Origin: Indolivaga capnocytophagoides DSM 22835
GTDB taxonomy: Bacteria > Bacteroidota > Bacteroidia > Bacteroidales > Dysgonomonadaceae
DNA: 64,000 nucleotides
Assembly (NCBI RefSeq): GCF_000426485.1
Contig: NZ_AUFL01000019.1
Coordinates: 39,024 to 103,023, forward strand
Direction: 5' to 3'
The position numbers and the translations under genes are program-made. This document shows positions 1-10,398 of this stretch, piece after piece (positions within the stretch are counted from its first letter, which is position 1; each line of letters starts with the position of its first letter). A model generated the notes under the pieces. That model was not told where the DNA came from. It was given only the letters and a program-made list of their open reading frames with translations, and made no database searches.

Positions 1-1
1 A

Positions 2-1474
2 GCTAATTTGCTTGAGAAAGCTGCTGAATGTGATGAAGATTTGATGGAGAAATTCTTTGATGATCCCGAATCTATCACAGAAGAAGAATTGATCGCTGCT
101 ATCCGTAAAGGAACTTTGGCTATGCAGATCAACCCTATGTTATTGGGTTCTTCATTCAAAAATAAAGGTGTACAACCTTTATTGGATGCTGTTGCTAAAT
201 TCTTGCCAAGCCCTGTTGATACATTAGCTATCGAAGGTGTTGATCCAAGAAATGACAATACAGTAGTACGTCACCCAAGTCCGGATGAGCCTCTTTGTGC
301 TCTTGCATTTAAGATCGCAACAGACCCATTCGTAGGACGTCTTTGTTTCTTCCGTGTGTATTCAGGAGAACTTCCTGCCGGTTCATACGTATACAATCCT
401 CGTTCTGATAAAAAAGAACGTATTTCACGTTTGTTCCAGATGCACTCAAATAAACAAAACCCTAAAGATGTTATCTCTACAGGAGATATAGGTGCGGGTG
501 TTGGTTTCAAAGATATTCGTACAGGAGATACTCTTTGCGATGAAAATAATCCTATCGTACTTGAGTCAATGGACTTCCCTGATCCTGTGATCGGAATTTC
601 TATTGAACCTAAGACTCAAAAAGATATCGATAAACTTTCTAACGGTTTGGCTAAACTTGCAGAAGAAGATCCAACATTCCGTGTACATACCGATGAAGAC
701 TCAGGTCAAACTATCATCGAAGGTATGGGTGAGCTTCACTTGGAAATCATTATCGACCGTTTGAAACGTGAGTTTAAGGTAGAATGTAACCAAGGTCGTC
801 CACAGGTGTCTTATAAAGAAGCGATTACTAATACAGTAGAGCTTCGCGAAGTTTATAAGAAACAATCAGGAGGTCGTGGTAAGTTTGCTGATATTATCGT
901 GAAGGTAGGTCCTGCTGATGCTGGTTTCGAAGGAGATCTTCAATTTATTGATGAAGTAAAAGGTGGTAATATACCAAAAGAATTTATTCCTTCGGTTCAG
1001 AAAGGATTCCTTTCTTCAATGAAGAATGGTGTGCTTGCCGGCTTTGCTTTGGATAAACTGAAAGTAACTCTTGTGGATGGTTCTTTCCACCCGGTCGATT
1101 CAGACCAGTTGTCTTTCGAACTTTGTGCTCGCTTTGCATTTAAGAGTGCTTCCGAAAAAGCATCTCCCGTTCTTCTTGAGCCAATCATGAAACTTGAGGT
1201 TGTAACACCTGAGGAAAGTATGGGTGATGTGATTTCTGACTTGAACAAACGTCGTGGACAAGTTGAAGGTATGGAATCAAGCCGTTCAGGAGCTCGTATC
1301 GTGAAAGCTAAAGTTCCATTGGCTGAGATGTTCGGTTATGTGACTTCTTTAAGAACGATCACTTCAGGACGTGCAACTTCAGCGATGACTTTCTCTCATT
1401 ACGAAGAAGTATCTTCTTCTATTGCGAAACAAGTATTGACTGAATGTCAAGGTCGTGTAGATCTTATCAAATAA
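2..1474 (+). CDS. fusA: elongation factor G, 3' part (5' end outside window)
   Basis: Translocation GTPase of protein synthesis. The window opens inside the gene: the frame is already open at base 2, and the apparent TTG at base 8 is an internal Leu codon. About 490 residues remain of a usual ~700, so the G1-G4 nucleotide motifs lie upstream. What is visible is the end of the G domain, domain II, domain III, domain IV and a domain V segment ([19 protein letters not shown]) typical of EF-G. It is followed directly by rpsJ with no tuf gene between, the usual Bacteroidetes arrangement. The next gene is 95 bp away across a hairpin-containing spacer. Confidence 0.97.
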   Translation, partial: ANLLEKAAECDEDLMEKFFDDPESITEEELIAAIRKGTLAMQINPMLLGSSFKNKGVQPLLDAVAKFLPSPVDTLAIEGVDPRNDNTVVRHPSPDEPLCALAFKIATDPFVGRLCFFRVYSGELPAGSYVYNPRSDKKERISRLFQMHSNKQNPKDVISTGDIGAGVGFKDIRTGDTLCDENNPIVLESMDFPDPVIGISIEPKTQKDIDKLSNGLAKLAEEDPTFRVHTDEDSGQTIIEGMGELHLEIIIDRLKREFKVECNQGRPQVSYKEAITNTVELREVYKKQSGGRGKFADIIVKVGPADAGFEGDLQFIDEVKGGNIPKEFIPSVQKGFLSSMKNGVLAGFALDKLKVTLVDGSFHPVDSDQLSFELCARFAFKSASEKASPVLLEPIMKLEVVTPEESMGDVISDLNKRRGQVEGMESSRSGARIVKAKVPLAEMFGYVTSLRTITSGRATSAMTFSHYEEVSSSIAKQVLTECQGRVDLIK

Positions 1475-1486
1475 AAAGAAAATGTA

Positions 1487-1528
1487 TGCAGGCTGTGATT
1501 AGTAAATGACTCTTAATCGCAGTTTGCA
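1487..1528 (+). promoter_or_regulatory. fusA-rpsJ leader hairpin (candidate r-protein regulatory RNA)
   Basis: Bases 1487-1501 pair with 1514-1528 over 15 positions. Twelve pairs are Watson-Crick and three are G-U wobbles, and the loop is 12 nt. No T-run follows, so it is not an ordinary terminator. The core TGTGATTA / TAATCGCAG recurs with wobble changes upstream of rpsD. A role in S10-operon autoregulation or mRNA processing is inference. Confidence 0.55.
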
Positions 1529-1569
1529 TCATTATATATTTAAAATCAATTTATTAATTAAAAGACCAT

Positions 1570-1875
1570 ATGAGTCAAAAAATTAGAATCAAACTGAAAT
1601 CTTACGATTACAACTTGGTAGACAAATCTGCTGAAAAAATCGTGAAAACAGTTAAAGCTACAGGAGCTGTGGTGAGCGGACCAATTCCGTTACCAACGCA
1701 CAAACGTATCTTCACTGTGAACCGTTCGACTTTCGTAAACAAAAAGTCTCGTGAGCAATTCGAACTATCTTCTTATAAAAGATTGATCGACATCTATAGC
1801 TCAACAGCTAAAACTGTGGATGCTTTGATGAAACTTGAATTGCCAAGTGGGGTAGAAGTAGAAATTAAAGTTTGA
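1570..1875 (+). CDS. rpsJ: 30S ribosomal protein S10
   Basis: Component of the 30S head; in other bacteria S10 also joins NusB in transcription antitermination. The 101 residues match the family length, and the internal segment [18 protein letters not shown] is characteristic. It is the first gene of the S10 block, 95 bp after fusA behind a structured spacer and 24 bp before rplC. The ATG is preceded by an AT-rich stretch rather than a clear Shine-Dalgarno, as is usual in Bacteroidetes. Confidence 0.98.
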   Translation: MSQKIRIKLKSYDYNLVDKSAEKIVKTVKATGAVVSGPIPLPTHKRIFTVNRSTFVNKKSREQFELSSYKRLIDIYSSTAKTVDALMKLELPSGVEVEIKV

Positions 1876-1899
1876 TAAATCAGTAAATTAATTAAAGAA

Positions 1900-2514
1900 A
1901 TGCCAGGATTATTAGGAAAAAAAATCGGAATGACATCCGTTTTCAGTGCCGAGGGAAAAAATGTTCCATGCACTGTTATCGAAGTGGGTCCTTGTGTTGT
2001 TACTCAAGTTAAAACTGCAGAAACAGATGGTTATGAAGCTGTTCAGTTGGGTTTTGTTGATGCAAAAGACAAACATACAACTAAGCCTCTTGCCGGTCAT
2101 TTCAAAAAAGCAGGAGTAGCACCTAAGAGACACTTGGCTGAGTTCAAAGGATTTGAAGGTTGCAAACCAGGCGATGAATTGAAGGTGGATCTGTTTGATG
2201 AAAACGGATTTATCGATGTTATCGGAACATCAAAGGGTAAAGGTTTCCAAGGTGTTGTTAAACGTCACGGTTTCGGTGGGGTTGGACAGGCTACTCTCGG
2301 ACAACATAACCGTTTGCGTGCTCCGGGTTCTATCGGTGCTTGTTCTTACCCTGCTAAGGTGTTCAAAGGAACAAGAATGGGTGGACAAATGGGTAATGTA
2401 CGTGTTACTGTACAAAATCTACAAGTAATTAAAGTGATCGCTGAGCACAATCTTTTGCTAGTAAAAGGTTCTGTTCCGGGAAGCAAAGGTTCAATCGTAT
2501 TAATTGAAAAATAA
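1900..2514 (+). CDS. rplC: 50S ribosomal protein L3
   Basis: L3 is an early-assembly 23S rRNA binding protein near the peptidyl-transferase centre. The start [15 protein letters not shown] and the central loop around [15 protein letters not shown] and the [15 protein letters not shown] segment identify it. The 204 residues are normal. Its TAA stop overlaps the rplD ATG by one base (TAATG), suggesting translational coupling within the S10 operon. Confidence 0.98.
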   Translation: MPGLLGKKIGMTSVFSAEGKNVPCTVIEVGPCVVTQVKTAETDGYEAVQLGFVDAKDKHTTKPLAGHFKKAGVAPKRHLAEFKGFEGCKPGDELKVDLFDENGFIDVIGTSKGKGFQGVVKRHGFGGVGQATLGQHNRLRAPGSIGACSYPAKVFKGTRMGGQMGNVRVTVQNLQVIKVIAEHNLLLVKGSVPGSKGSIVLIEK

Positions 2515-3143
2515 TGGAACTTAGTGTATTAAATATAAGCGGTAAAGATACCGGAAAGAAAGTATCGTTAGACGATGCGATCTATGGAATCGAGCCTAAC
2601 GACCACGTTCTTTGGTTAGACGTAAAACAGTATCTGGCAAACCAACGCCAAGGTACTCACAAGTCTAAAGAAAGAAGTGAGATGTCTGGTAGTACACGTA
2701 AACTAATCAAACAAAAAGGTGGTGGTGGAGCCCGTCGTGGTGATATCAACTCTCCAGTATTGGTTGGTGGTGCTCGTGTATTTGGTCCTAAACCAAGAGA
2801 CTACAGCTTTAAATTGAATAAAAAAGTGAAAGTTCTTGCTCGTAAATCAGCATTGTCTTACAAAGCGAAAGACAATCAGATCTTAGTAGTTGAAGACTTT
2901 AACTTCGAAGCTCCAAAAACTAAAGATTTTGTGGCATTAGCTAAAAATTTGCAAGTTGCTGATAAAAAGGTAGTTTTGGTTTTGCCTGATCAAAATAAAA
3001 ACGTATATTTGTCGGCTCGTAATTTAGAACGAGTTAAAGTTGTAACTGCTTCTGATATAAACGCTTATACAATCTTGAATTGCTCAAGTCTTGTGTTGGC
3101 GGAATCTTCAGTTGCGGTAATTGATAAACTTTTAAAAGCATAA
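2514..3143 (+). CDS. rplD: 50S ribosomal protein L4
   Basis: L4 binds 23S rRNA and lines the exit tunnel; in enterobacteria it autoregulates the S10 operon. The 209-residue product has the Arg/Gly-rich tunnel loop ([19 protein letters not shown], about residues 60-80) and the [17 protein letters not shown] segment. It is coupled to rplC by a one-base overlap and lies 10 bp before rplW. Confidence 0.98.
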   Translation: MELSVLNISGKDTGKKVSLDDAIYGIEPNDHVLWLDVKQYLANQRQGTHKSKERSEMSGSTRKLIKQKGGGGARRGDINSPVLVGGARVFGPKPRDYSFKLNKKVKVLARKSALSYKAKDNQILVVEDFNFEAPKTKDFVALAKNLQVADKKVVLVLPDQNKNVYLSARNLERVKVVTASDINAYTILNCSSLVLAESSVAVIDKLLKA

Positions 3144-3153
3144 GGAGGTAAAA

Positions 3154-3447
3154 ATGGGAATTTTGATTAAACCTATATTGACAGAAAAACAAACAGCGAT
3201 CTCGGAAAAATTTCCTAACCGCTATGGTTTTCGTGTGACTCCAGATGCTAACAAAGCTCAAATCAAAGCAGCTATAGAACAAGTTTACGGAGTAAAAGTA
3301 GAAAGTGTAAATACCATCAACTATCCTGGAAAACGCAAAAGCCGTTTTACTAAAGCAGGTGCTGTTAATGGCAAAACTTCTGCTTACAAGAAAGCAATCA
3401 TTACCTTGAAAGAAGGTGAAGTTATAGACTTTTTTAGTAATATCTAA
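3154..3447 (+). CDS. rplW: 50S ribosomal protein L23
   Basis: L23 sits at the tunnel exit and docks trigger factor and SRP. The product has 97 residues, starting [13 protein letters not shown], with the family core [16 protein letters not shown] (here [13 protein letters not shown]) followed by a basic loop. Unusually for a Bacteroidetes gene it has a strong Shine-Dalgarno (AAGGAGG, six bases before ATG), which fixes the start. Confidence 0.97.
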   Translation: MGILIKPILTEKQTAISEKFPNRYGFRVTPDANKAQIKAAIEQVYGVKVESVNTINYPGKRKSRFTKAGAVNGKTSAYKKAIITLKEGEVIDFFSNI

Positions 3448-3455
3448 ATACAAAA

Positions 3456-4280
3456 ATGGCAGTACGTAAATTAAAGCCCACAACACCGGGGCAAAGACAC
3501 AAAGTTATTGGTACATTTGAGGAAATCACTGCTAGTGTGCCAGAGAAATCTCTTGTAGTCGGTAAGAGTGCTTCAGGTGGCCGCAACAATACTGGTAAAA
3601 TGACCGTGCGTAACGTTGGTGGAGGTCACAAAAGAAAGCTGAGAATCATAGACTTCAAGAGAACAAAAGACGGAGTTCCTGCTACTGTTAAATCAATCGA
3701 ATACGATCCGAACCGTTCGGCTCGTATCGCATTGCTTTATTACGTAGACGGAGCTAAAGCCTATATCATTGCCCCAACAGGCTTGGAAGTAGGTCAGACA
3801 GTGATGTCAGGTGCAGAAGCAGCACCTGAGATAGGAAATGCATTGCCTTTGGCAAATATTCCTATCGGTACAGTTGTTCATAATATCGAATTACGCCCGG
3901 GACAAGGAGCTAAAATGGCTCGTTCGGCAGGAGCTTATGCGCAGTTAACTTCTCGTGAAGGTATCTATGCTATCCTGAAAATGCCTTCGGGTGAAACACG
4001 TAAAGTACTATTAGCTTGTAAAGCTACAGTAGGAAGTGTTGGTAATTCAGATCATGCACTTGAAAGATCAGGTAAAGCAGGACGCTCTAGATGGCTTGGT
4101 CGTCGTCCACGTACTCGTGCGGTAGTAATGAACCCTGTTGATCACCCAATGGGTGGTGGAGAAGGTCGTGCTTCGGGAGGACATCCTAGATCACGTAATG
4201 GATTGTATACTAAGGGTCTTAAAACAAGAGCTCCTAAGAAACATTCTTCTAAGTACATTATTGAAAGAAGAAAGAAGTAA
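3456..4280 (+). CDS. rplB: 50S ribosomal protein L2
   Basis: L2 bridges 23S rRNA at the subunit interface and is needed for subunit association and peptidyl transfer. The 274 residues are the usual length. Key stretches are the N-terminal [16 protein letters not shown], the [16 protein letters not shown] core and the C-terminal [19 protein letters not shown], which contains the conserved functional histidine. The gene is 8 bp after rplW and 22 bp before rpsS. Confidence 0.98.
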   Translation: MAVRKLKPTTPGQRHKVIGTFEEITASVPEKSLVVGKSASGGRNNTGKMTVRNVGGGHKRKLRIIDFKRTKDGVPATVKSIEYDPNRSARIALLYYVDGAKAYIIAPTGLEVGQTVMSGAEAAPEIGNALPLANIPIGTVVHNIELRPGQGAKMARSAGAYAQLTSREGIYAILKMPSGETRKVLLACKATVGSVGNSDHALERSGKAGRSRWLGRRPRTRAVVMNPVDHPMGGGEGRASGGHPRSRNGLYTKGLKTRAPKKHSSKYIIERRKK

Positions 4281-4302
4281 CCTGATTAATTAAAAGAAAA
4301 TT

Positions 4303-4572
4303 ATGAGTCGTTCGTTAAAAAAAGGCCCGTATATTAATGTTAAGCTTGAGAAAAAAGTTTTGACTATGAATGAGTCAGGCAAAAAAGCTGTAGTTAAAAC
4401 ATGGGCAAGAGCTTCGATGATTTCTCCTGACTTTGTAGGTCACACCATCGCTGTTCATAACGGTAATAAATTTATACCTGTATATGTAACAGAAAATATG
4501 GTAGGTCACAAATTAGGTGAATTCGCTTTAACTCGTACTTTCCGTGGACACGGAGGTAACAAGAAAAGGTAA
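4303..4572 (+). CDS. rpsS: 30S ribosomal protein S19
   Basis: S19 pairs with S13 in the 30S head and contacts the A-site tRNA. The 89 residues begin [12 protein letters not shown] and end with the typical [16 protein letters not shown] tail. It lies in the S10 operon between rplB and rplV, with a 47-bp spacer following. Confidence 0.98.
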   Translation: MSRSLKKGPYINVKLEKKVLTMNESGKKAVVKTWARASMISPDFVGHTIAVHNGNKFIPVYVTENMVGHKLGEFALTRTFRGHGGNKKR

Positions 4573-4619
4573 TCTGAGCAAAGCCAAAATTTATTCAAAA
4601 AAAGAAACATTAATATAAA

Positions 4620-5027
4620 ATGGGTAAGAGAAAAAGAATAGCAGCTGATGCTAGAAAAGAAGCTAAACAAGCGGTTTCTTTAGCTAAGTTGAATAACGTT
4701 CCTACTTCGCCTCGCAAAATGCGTTTAGTTGCCGATATGGTAAGAGGTATGGAAGCGTTTAGAGCTCTTGGCGTTTTGAAATTCTCAAATAAAGAAGCAT
4801 CTGCAAGAGTTGAAAAACTTTTGCGTTCTGCTATTGCAAACTGGGAAGCTAAAAATGAACGTAAAGCCGAGAGTGGAGAACTGTATGTGTCTTCGATTTA
4901 TGTAGATGGAGGAGCGATGTTAAAAAGACTTCGTCCTGCTCCACAAGGTAGAGGTTACAGAATTCGTAAACGTTCGAATCATGTGACTATCGAAGTAGAT
5001 GCACTTATTAATAAAAAACAAAATTAA
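4620..5027 (+). CDS. rplV: 50S ribosomal protein L22
   Basis: L22 lines the peptide exit tunnel with L4. The 135 residues include the conserved [16 protein letters not shown] and the beta-hairpin with [19 protein letters not shown]. An approximately 10-residue basic N-terminal extension precedes the core. It is 9 bp before rpsC. Confidence 0.98.
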   Translation: MGKRKRIAADARKEAKQAVSLAKLNNVPTSPRKMRLVADMVRGMEAFRALGVLKFSNKEASARVEKLLRSAIANWEAKNERKAESGELYVSSIYVDGGAMLKRLRPAPQGRGYRIRKRSNHVTIEVDALINKKQN

Positions 5028-5036
5028 TTTAGCCAG

Positions 5037-5780
5037 ATGGGACAAAAAATCAATCCGATAGCAAATCGTTTAGGTATCATTAGAGGATGGGATTCAAACT
5101 GGTATGGCGGTAAAAATTACGGTGATACTCTTTTAGAAGACAGCAAAATCCGTAAATACTTAAATGCCCGCCTGGCAAAAGCTAGTGTATCTCGCATAGT
5201 GATCGAAAGAACTCTGAAGCTTGTAACTATTACAGTATGTACTGCACGCCCCGGAATCATTATCGGTAAAGGCGGTCAAGAAGTAGATAAGCTGAAAGAA
5301 GAGCTAAAGAAAATTACAGATAAAGATATTCAGATCAATATATTTGAAATCAAAAAGCCAGAGTTAGATGCGGTTATCGTAGCTAACAATATTGCACGTC
5401 AGCTTGAAGGTAAGATCGCTTACCGCCGTGCAGTAAAAATGGCTATTGCTTCAACAATGAGAATGGGTGCAGAAGGTATCAAAATCCAAATCTCTGGACG
5501 TTTGAACGGTGCTGAAATGGCTCGTTCCGAAATGTACAAAGAAGGACGTACACCTCTACATACATTCCGTGCAGATATTGATTATGCACACGCTGAAGCT
5601 TTGACAAAAGTAGGTTTGCTCGGTATCAAAGTATGGATTTGCCGTGGAGAAGTTTACGGTAAGAAAGACCTTGCTCCTTCATTCGTAGCATCTAAAGATA
5701 ACGCTTCTCAAAACAGAGGTGGCGATAATCGCAGATCTTCGGATTCAGGAAGAGGTTTCAAGAAAGGTAAGAGAAAATAA
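5037..5780 (+). CDS. rpsC: 30S ribosomal protein S3
   Basis: S3 forms part of the mRNA entry channel of the 30S subunit. It begins [14 protein letters not shown]; a KH domain is visible with the GxxG loop GKGG (about residues 78-81), followed by the C-terminal S3 domain. The last ~35 residues are a low-complexity Gly/Arg/Ser/Lys tail ([15 protein letters not shown]), a common Bacteroidetes extension. Length is 247 residues. Confidence 0.98.
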   Translation: MGQKINPIANRLGIIRGWDSNWYGGKNYGDTLLEDSKIRKYLNARLAKASVSRIVIERTLKLVTITVCTARPGIIIGKGGQEVDKLKEELKKITDKDIQINIFEIKKPELDAVIVANNIARQLEGKIAYRRAVKMAIASTMRMGAEGIKIQISGRLNGAEMARSEMYKEGRTPLHTFRADIDYAHAEALTKVGLLGIKVWICRGEVYGKKDLAPSFVASKDNASQNRGGDNRRSSDSGRGFKKGKRK

Positions 5781-5801
5781 GAATTAAACATTTGAAAAAA
5801 G

Positions 5802-6233
5802 ATGTTACAACCGAAAAAAACTAAGTTTAGAAGACAGCAAAAAGGTCGCATGAAGGGTAATGCTCAACGTGGCAACCAATTGGCTTTCGGTTCATTCGGA
5901 ATCAAGACTCTTGATTCTAAATGGATTACCGGACGTCAGATCGAAGCGGCTCGTATTGCTGTAACTCGTTACATGCAACGTCAAGGACAAGTATGGGTAC
6001 GTATCTTCCCTGATAAGCCTATTACTAAGAAGCCTGCCGAAGTGCGTATGGGTAAAGGTAAAGGTTCGCCAGAAGGATTTGTGGCTCCTGTTACTCCCGG
6101 AAGAATGCTATTCGAAATCGAAGGTGTGTCTTTTGAGGTGGCAAAAGAAGCATTGCGCTTAGCTGCTCAAAAACTACCCGTAACTACAAAATTCGTAGTA
6201 CGTAGAGATTATGATTTAACTCAAAATTCTTAA
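5802..6233 (+). CDS. rplP: 50S ribosomal protein L16
   Basis: L16 organises 23S rRNA around the A-site tRNA elbow. The 143 residues start [15 protein letters not shown] and include [15 protein letters not shown] and [15 protein letters not shown], which are diagnostic. The gene lies 21 bp after rpsC and 5 bp before rpmC. Confidence 0.98.
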   Translation: MLQPKKTKFRRQQKGRMKGNAQRGNQLAFGSFGIKTLDSKWITGRQIEAARIAVTRYMQRQGQVWVRIFPDKPITKKPAEVRMGKGKGSPEGFVAPVTPGRMLFEIEGVSFEVAKEALRLAAQKLPVTTKFVVRRDYDLTQNS

Positions 6234-6238
6234 GCACG

Positions 6239-6436
6239 ATGAATATTGCAGAAGTAAGAGAATTGTCCGATAAGGATTTAGCAGACAAATTAGTGACCGA
6301 AAAAGCGGCACTAGATCAATTAGTTTTAAACCACAGTGTGACTCCATTGGATAATCCTGCTCAGATCAAAGTAAAGCGTCGTGATGTCGCTCGCATTTTG
6401 ACAGTATTGCGCCAAAGAGAACTAAATAACAAGTAA
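6239..6436 (+). CDS. rpmC: 50S ribosomal protein L29
   Basis: A small two-helix protein near the tunnel exit that neighbours L23. The 65 residues begin MNIAEVRELSDKDLADKL and end in the conserved region IKVKRRDVARILTVLRQRE. Its place between rplP and rpsQ is canonical. Confidence 0.97.
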   Translation: MNIAEVRELSDKDLADKLVTEKAALDQLVLNHSVTPLDNPAQIKVKRRDVARILTVLRQRELNNK

Positions 6437-6445
6437 TAAGAGCTG

Positions 6446-6703
6446 ATGGAAACTAGAAATTTAAGAAAAGAAAGAATCGGGGTCGTTTTCAGTAATAAGA
6501 TGGAAAAAACCATTACTGTTGCTGTAAAATGGAAAGAAAAACACCCTATTTACGGAAAGTTCGTTAATAAAACGAAGAAATATCATGCTCACGACGAAAA
6601 AAACGAGTGCAATATCGGCGATACAGTTCGTATCATGGAGACTCGTCCTTTGAGTAAGCTAAAAAGATGGAGATTAATCGAAATAATTGAAAGGGCTAAA
6701 TAA
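6446..6703 (+). CDS. rpsQ: 30S ribosomal protein S17
   Basis: An OB-fold 16S rRNA binding protein. The 85 residues contain [18 protein letters not shown] and the loop [19 protein letters not shown], both family hallmarks. Only two bases separate it from rplN, so the pair is probably translated together. Confidence 0.98.
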   Translation: METRNLRKERIGVVFSNKMEKTITVAVKWKEKHPIYGKFVNKTKKYHAHDEKNECNIGDTVRIMETRPLSKLKRWRLIEIIERAK

Positions 6704-6705
6704 TT

Positions 6706-7071
6706 ATGATACAACAAGAATCTAGGTTAGCTGTAACAGATAACAGCGGAGCAAGAGAAGCTCTTTGTATCCGCGTATTGGGAGGCACAAGACGTCGCTA
6801 TGCATCAGTTGGTGATGTGATAGTAGTTGCTATCAAAAATGTGATCCCTTCAAGTGATATTAAGAAAGGTGCTGTAACTAAAGCTATAGTTGTTCGTACT
6901 AAAAAAGAAGTACGTAGAGCTGACGGATCATATATCCGTTTCGACGATAATGCATGTGTGTTATTGAATGCAGCCGGAGAAATCAGAGGTAGCCGTATCT
7001 TCGGACCGGTTGCTCGTGAACTTCGTGCTACAAACATGAAGATCGTTTCATTAGCACCAGAGGTACTTTAA
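6706..7071 (+). CDS. rplN: 50S ribosomal protein L14
   Basis: L14 sits at the subunit interface and is bound by the silencing factor RsfS in other bacteria. The 121-residue product begins [17 protein letters not shown] and ends with the family tail [11 protein letters not shown]. It is the first gene of the spc block and lies 23 bp before rplX. Confidence 0.98.
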   Translation: MIQQESRLAVTDNSGAREALCIRVLGGTRRRYASVGDVIVVAIKNVIPSSDIKKGAVTKAIVVRTKKEVRRADGSYIRFDDNACVLLNAAGEIRGSRIFGPVARELRATNMKIVSLAPEVL

Positions 7072-7094
7072 TCAAAATTAATCCAGAAACGGTA

Positions 7095-7412
7095 ATGAGT
7101 AAGTTACATATAAAGAAAGGCGATATCGTTTTCGTAAATACCGGAACAGACAAAGGTAAGACTGGTCGTGTTGTTAAAGTCTTAGTTGACAAACAACGTG
7201 CTATCGTAGAAGGTCTGAACATGGTAACGAAACATGCTAAGCCTAATGCGAAAAATCCTCAAGGAGGTAGAGAACAAGTAGAAGCTCCTATACATATTTC
7301 TAACTTGAATGTCGTAGACCCTAAAACAGGAAAACCAACTCGCGTTGGTCGTAAAGTTGTAGAAGGAAAAATAGTACGTATTTCTAAAAAATCAGGGGAG
7401 GTAATTAAATAA
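7095..7412 (+). CDS. rplX: 50S ribosomal protein L24
   Basis: An assembly-initiating protein with a KOW motif ([19 protein letters not shown], about residues 8-26). The 105 residues are normal. The stop overlaps the rplE start by one base (TAATG), the same coupling seen at rplC/rplD. Confidence 0.98.
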   Translation: MSKLHIKKGDIVFVNTGTDKGKTGRVVKVLVDKQRAIVEGLNMVTKHAKPNAKNPQGGREQVEAPIHISNLNVVDPKTGKPTRVGRKVVEGKIVRISKKSGEVIK

Positions 7413-7969
7413 TGAGCAATACAACAACTCTTAAGTCAGAATATAAAGACCGTATTGTTTCTTCTTTGATGAAAGAATTCGGTTATAAGTCGCCAATGCA
7501 GGTGCCTGTTCTTAAAAAGATTGTGATCAATCAAGGTCTGGGTATAGCTGTTGCCGACAAAAAAATTATAGAAACGGCTCTTAACGAAATGGCTACTATT
7601 ACCGGTCAAAAGGCTGTAGCAACTGTTTCGAAGAAAGATATTTCTAACTTCAAATTGCGTAAGAAAATGCCAATCGGGGTAATGGTTACATTACGCCACG
7701 ATCGCATGTATGAGTTCTTGGAAAGACTTGTGAAAGTTGCTCTTCCTCGTATACGTGACTTCAAAGGTATCGAAAGCAAGCTTGATGGCCGTGGTAATTA
7801 TACACTAGGTATCCAGGAGCAAATCATTTTCCCTGAAATTAATATTGATTCAATCAATAAAATTCTGGGAATGAATATTACCTTTGTAACTTCTGCGAAA
7901 ACAGATGAAGAAGGTTATGCTCTTTTGAAAGAGTTTGGACTACCATTTAAGAACGCAAAAAAAGATTGA
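7412..7969 (+). CDS. rplE: 50S ribosomal protein L5
   Basis: A 5S rRNA-binding protein of the central protuberance. The 185 residues contain [16 protein letters not shown], the central [19 protein letters not shown] and the [19 protein letters not shown] segment typical of L5. It is coupled to rplX upstream, and rpsN follows after 6 bp. Confidence 0.98.
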   Translation: MSNTTTLKSEYKDRIVSSLMKEFGYKSPMQVPVLKKIVINQGLGIAVADKKIIETALNEMATITGQKAVATVSKKDISNFKLRKKMPIGVMVTLRHDRMYEFLERLVKVALPRIRDFKGIESKLDGRGNYTLGIQEQIIFPEINIDSINKILGMNITFVTSAKTDEEGYALLKEFGLPFKNAKKD

Positions 7970-7975
7970 TATAAG

Positions 7976-8245
7976 ATGGCAAAAGAATCAATGAAAGCCC
8001 GCGAAGTGAAGCGTGCAAAACTTGTTGCTAAATATGCAGCTAAGCGTGCACAGCTGAAAGCTGAAGGAGATTATGAAGGTCTTCAGGCTCTGCCAAAGAA
8101 TTCGACACCTATCCGTCTACACAACAGATGTAGTATGACAGGACGTCCAAAAGGCTATATCCGCCAATTTGGAATTTCTCGTATTCAGTTCAGAGAAATG
8201 GCTTCTAAAGGCTTAATACCAGGAGTAAAAAAAGCAAGCTGGTAA
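7976..8245 (+). CDS. rpsN: 30S ribosomal protein S14 (zinc-free form)
   Basis: A 16S rRNA-binding protein of the 30S head. The 89 residues end in the conserved [19 protein letters not shown] and [12 protein letters not shown]. The paired CxxC zinc ligands of short S14 proteins are absent, so this is the longer zinc-independent form. A 68-bp spacer with a small GC-rich hairpin separates it from rpsH. Confidence 0.98.
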   Translation: MAKESMKAREVKRAKLVAKYAAKRAQLKAEGDYEGLQALPKNSTPIRLHNRCSMTGRPKGYIRQFGISRIQFREMASKGLIPGVKKASW

Positions 8246-8277
8246 TCTATTAGAATTTTTTTTAGAATTAAATATTG

Positions 8278-8292
8278 TCCCGGAAGCCGGGA
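8278..8292 (+). promoter_or_regulatory. GC-rich hairpin upstream of rpsH
   Basis: TCCCGG-AAG-CCGGGA is a perfect 6-bp stem in an otherwise AT-only spacer, 22 bases before the rpsH ATG. It could be a processing or regulatory site. It lacks a proper T-run, so termination is unlikely. Confidence 0.35.
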
Positions 8293-8313
8293 TTAATTTA
8301 AATCAATTTAATA

Positions 8314-8709
8314 ATGACAGATCCAATAGCAGATTATTTGACGCGTGTTCGTAATGCGATCATGGCTAAACACAGAGTGGTAGAGATACCAGCGTCAAAT
8401 TTGAAAAAAGAAATCACAAAGATTCTTTTTGAAAAAGGCTACATTCTTAACTATAAGTTTGTAGAAGAAGGTCCTCAAGGCTCAATCAAAATAGCTTTGA
8501 AGTATGACCCGGTTAACAAAGTGAATGCAATTAAGAAGTTAATTCGTATTTCAACTCCAGGTCTTCGTAAGTATACAGGATACAAAGAAATGCCAAGAGT
8601 ACTTAATGGTCTTGGTGTTGCTGTATTGTCTACCTCTAAAGGTGTTATGACTGACAAAGAAGCTCGCGACCTTAAAGTCGGTGGAGAAATTTTATGTTAC
8701 GTTTATTAA
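8314..8709 (+). CDS. rpsH: 30S ribosomal protein S8
   Basis: Binds the central domain of 16S rRNA; in enterobacteria it autoregulates the spc operon. The 131 residues begin MTDPIADYLTRVRNAI and end with the hallmark GLGVAVLSTSKGVMTDKEAR...GGEILCYVY. The 68-bp leader upstream, with its hairpin, is one of the larger gaps in the cluster. Confidence 0.98.
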   Translation: MTDPIADYLTRVRNAIMAKHRVVEIPASNLKKEITKILFEKGYILNYKFVEEGPQGSIKIALKYDPVNKVNAIKKLIRISTPGLRKYTGYKEMPRVLNGLGVAVLSTSKGVMTDKEARDLKVGGEILCYVY

Positions 8710-8727
8710 TTAAGAGGGAGGTATACT

Positions 8728-9282
8728 ATGTCAAGAATTGGAAAATTACCTATAACTATCCCTGCGGGAGTAACCGTAACTGTGGATAATGATAATTTAG
8801 TGACTGTAAAAGGTCCTAAAGGTCAATTAACTCAGAGTGTAAATGCTGACATCAAAATAAATGTTGATGGAGGAGTTGTAACAGTTACACGTCCGAGTGA
8901 TGAGAAAGAACATCGTGCGTTGCATGGTCTTTACAGAGCGTTAATCAATAATATGGTTATCGGGGTTTCTGAAGGATACCGTAAAGAATTGGAATTAGTA
9001 GGTGTAGGTTACCGTGCTTCTAATGCAGGTCAACAACTAGACCTTTCGGTTGGTTTTACTCACAACATTCACATGTTGCTGCCGGTTGAAATCAAAATTG
9101 AGACTAAGTCTGAAAGAAACAAAAACCCTTTGATCATTTTAGAATCTTGCGATAAAGAACTTATCGGGCTTGTATGTGCTAAAATCCGTTCATTCCGTAA
9201 ACCTGAGCCTTACAAAGGTAAAGGTATCCGTTTTGTAGGTGAAGTGATACGTCGTAAGTCAGGTAAATCAGCAGGTAAATAA
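8728..9282 (+). CDS. rplF: 50S ribosomal protein L6
   Basis: L6 supports the sarcin-ricin loop region near the factor-binding site. It has 184 residues, with the opening MSRIGKLPITIPAGV and the C-terminal FRKPEPYKGKGIRF block. A purine-rich Shine-Dalgarno-like AGGGAGG precedes the ATG. Confidence 0.98.
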   Translation: MSRIGKLPITIPAGVTVTVDNDNLVTVKGPKGQLTQSVNADIKINVDGGVVTVTRPSDEKEHRALHGLYRALINNMVIGVSEGYRKELELVGVGYRASNAGQQLDLSVGFTHNIHMLLPVEIKIETKSERNKNPLIILESCDKELIGLVCAKIRSFRKPEPYKGKGIRFVGEVIRRKSGKSAGK

Positions 9283-9303
9283 TTTACATAAACTGTAATA
9301 ATC

Positions 9304-9648
9304 ATGACATCGAAGACAGATAGAAGAAATAAGATAAAATTAGGAGTTCGCAGCCATGTAAGTGGTACTGCAGAGCGTCCTCGTTTGACCGTATTCAGAA
9401 GTAACAAGCAGATATACGCTCAAGTAATTGACGATTTGGCCGGAAAAACTCTTGCATCTGCCTCTTCTCTTAAATTAGGAGAAAAAGCTCCTAAAAAAGA
9501 GATTGCAGCTAAAGTTGGTGAATTGGTGGCTAAAGCAGCACAGGAAGCTGGTGTTACAACTGTAGTATTTGACCGTAACGGTTATCTATATCACGGTAGA
9601 ATTAAAGAATTAGCAGACGCTGCCCGTAATGGTGGTCTTAAATTTTAA
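9304..9648 (+). CDS. rplR: 50S ribosomal protein L18
   Basis: A 5S rRNA-binding protein of the central protuberance. The 114 residues contain [18 protein letters not shown] and end with the family signature [20 protein letters not shown] followed by NGGLKF. It lies 5 bp before rpsE. Confidence 0.98.
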   Translation: MTSKTDRRNKIKLGVRSHVSGTAERPRLTVFRSNKQIYAQVIDDLAGKTLASASSLKLGEKAPKKEIAAKVGELVAKAAQEAGVTTVVFDRNGYLYHGRIKELADAARNGGLKF

Positions 9649-9653
9649 TAGAA

Positions 9654-10172
9654 ATGGCAGGAGTTAATAATAAAGTAAAATCGACCAACGATATTGAATT
9701 GAAAGACAGATTGGTGGCTATCAATCGTGTTACTAAAGTAACAAAAGGTGGTCGTACATTCAGTTTCGCTGCTATCGTAGTTGTAGGAAACGAAGATGGC
9801 ATTGTTGGCTGGGGCTTAGGTAAAGCCGGAGAAGTAACGACAGCCATTGCTAAAGGAGTTGAAGCTGCAAAGAAAAACTTAATCAAAGTTCCGGTATTGA
9901 AAGGTACTGTACCTCATGAGCAGATTGCTAAATTTGGAGGTTCGGAAGTATTTATCAAACCAGCTGCTCCCGGTACAGGGGTTAAAGCAGGAGGTGCGAT
10001 GCGTGCCGTACTTGAAAGTGTTGGTGTAACTGACGTACTTGCAAAGTCTAAAGGTTCGTCTAACCCTCACAACTTAGTGAAGGCTACTATCGAGGCTTTA
10101 GGTGAGTTAAGAGATGCTTATACTGTTGCTCAAAACAGAGGTGTATCAATGGAAAAAGTTTTTAAAGGCTAA
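9654..10172 (+). CDS. rpsE: 30S ribosomal protein S5
   Basis: A 30S accuracy protein at the mRNA entry channel. The 172 residues have the N-terminal double-stranded RNA-binding fold ([19 protein letters not shown]) and the C-terminal domain ([19 protein letters not shown]). It lies between rplR and the small gene rpmD. Confidence 0.98.
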   Translation: MAGVNNKVKSTNDIELKDRLVAINRVTKVTKGGRTFSFAAIVVVGNEDGIVGWGLGKAGEVTTAIAKGVEAAKKNLIKVPVLKGTVPHEQIAKFGGSEVFIKPAAPGTGVKAGGAMRAVLESVGVTDVLAKSKGSSNPHNLVKATIEALGELRDAYTVAQNRGVSMEKVFKG

Positions 10173-10192
10173 TTCGCAAGGAGATTACAATT

Positions 10193-10369
10193 ATGGCAAC
10201 AATTAAAATTAAACAAGTTAGAAGCAGAATCAACTGCCCTAAAGATCAAAAGAAAACTTTGGATGCTTTAGGTTTGAAAAAGTTGAACAGAGTAGTTGAA
10301 CATCCAGACAATCTTGCTATAAGAGGTATGGTTGCTAAAGTTCATCACTTAGTTTCTATAGTAGAGTAA
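10193..10369 (+). CDS. rpmD: 50S ribosomal protein L30
   Basis: A short gene of 58 codons. The product begins MATIKIKQVRSRI and continues with the L30 core LDALGLKKLNRVVEH. L30 is a peripheral 23S rRNA-binding protein. The ATG is preceded by AAGGAG, an unusually good Shine-Dalgarno for this genome. Its place between rpsE and rplO is canonical. Confidence 0.97.
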   Translation: MATIKIKQVRSRINCPKDQKKTLDALGLKKLNRVVEHPDNLAIRGMVAKVHHLVSIVE

Positions 10370-10398
10370 TAATCTGTAAAAGATAAAAATCTAAGAAT

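Noticed and set aside
8..10. TTG at base 8 as the start of fusA
   Set aside because: The frame is already open at base 2 and the domain content shows that about 210 residues lie upstream of the window.
3034..3486. 150-codon minus-strand frame over rplD/rplW
   Set aside because: It is opposite to three well-supported ribosomal genes, with no recognisable protein features.
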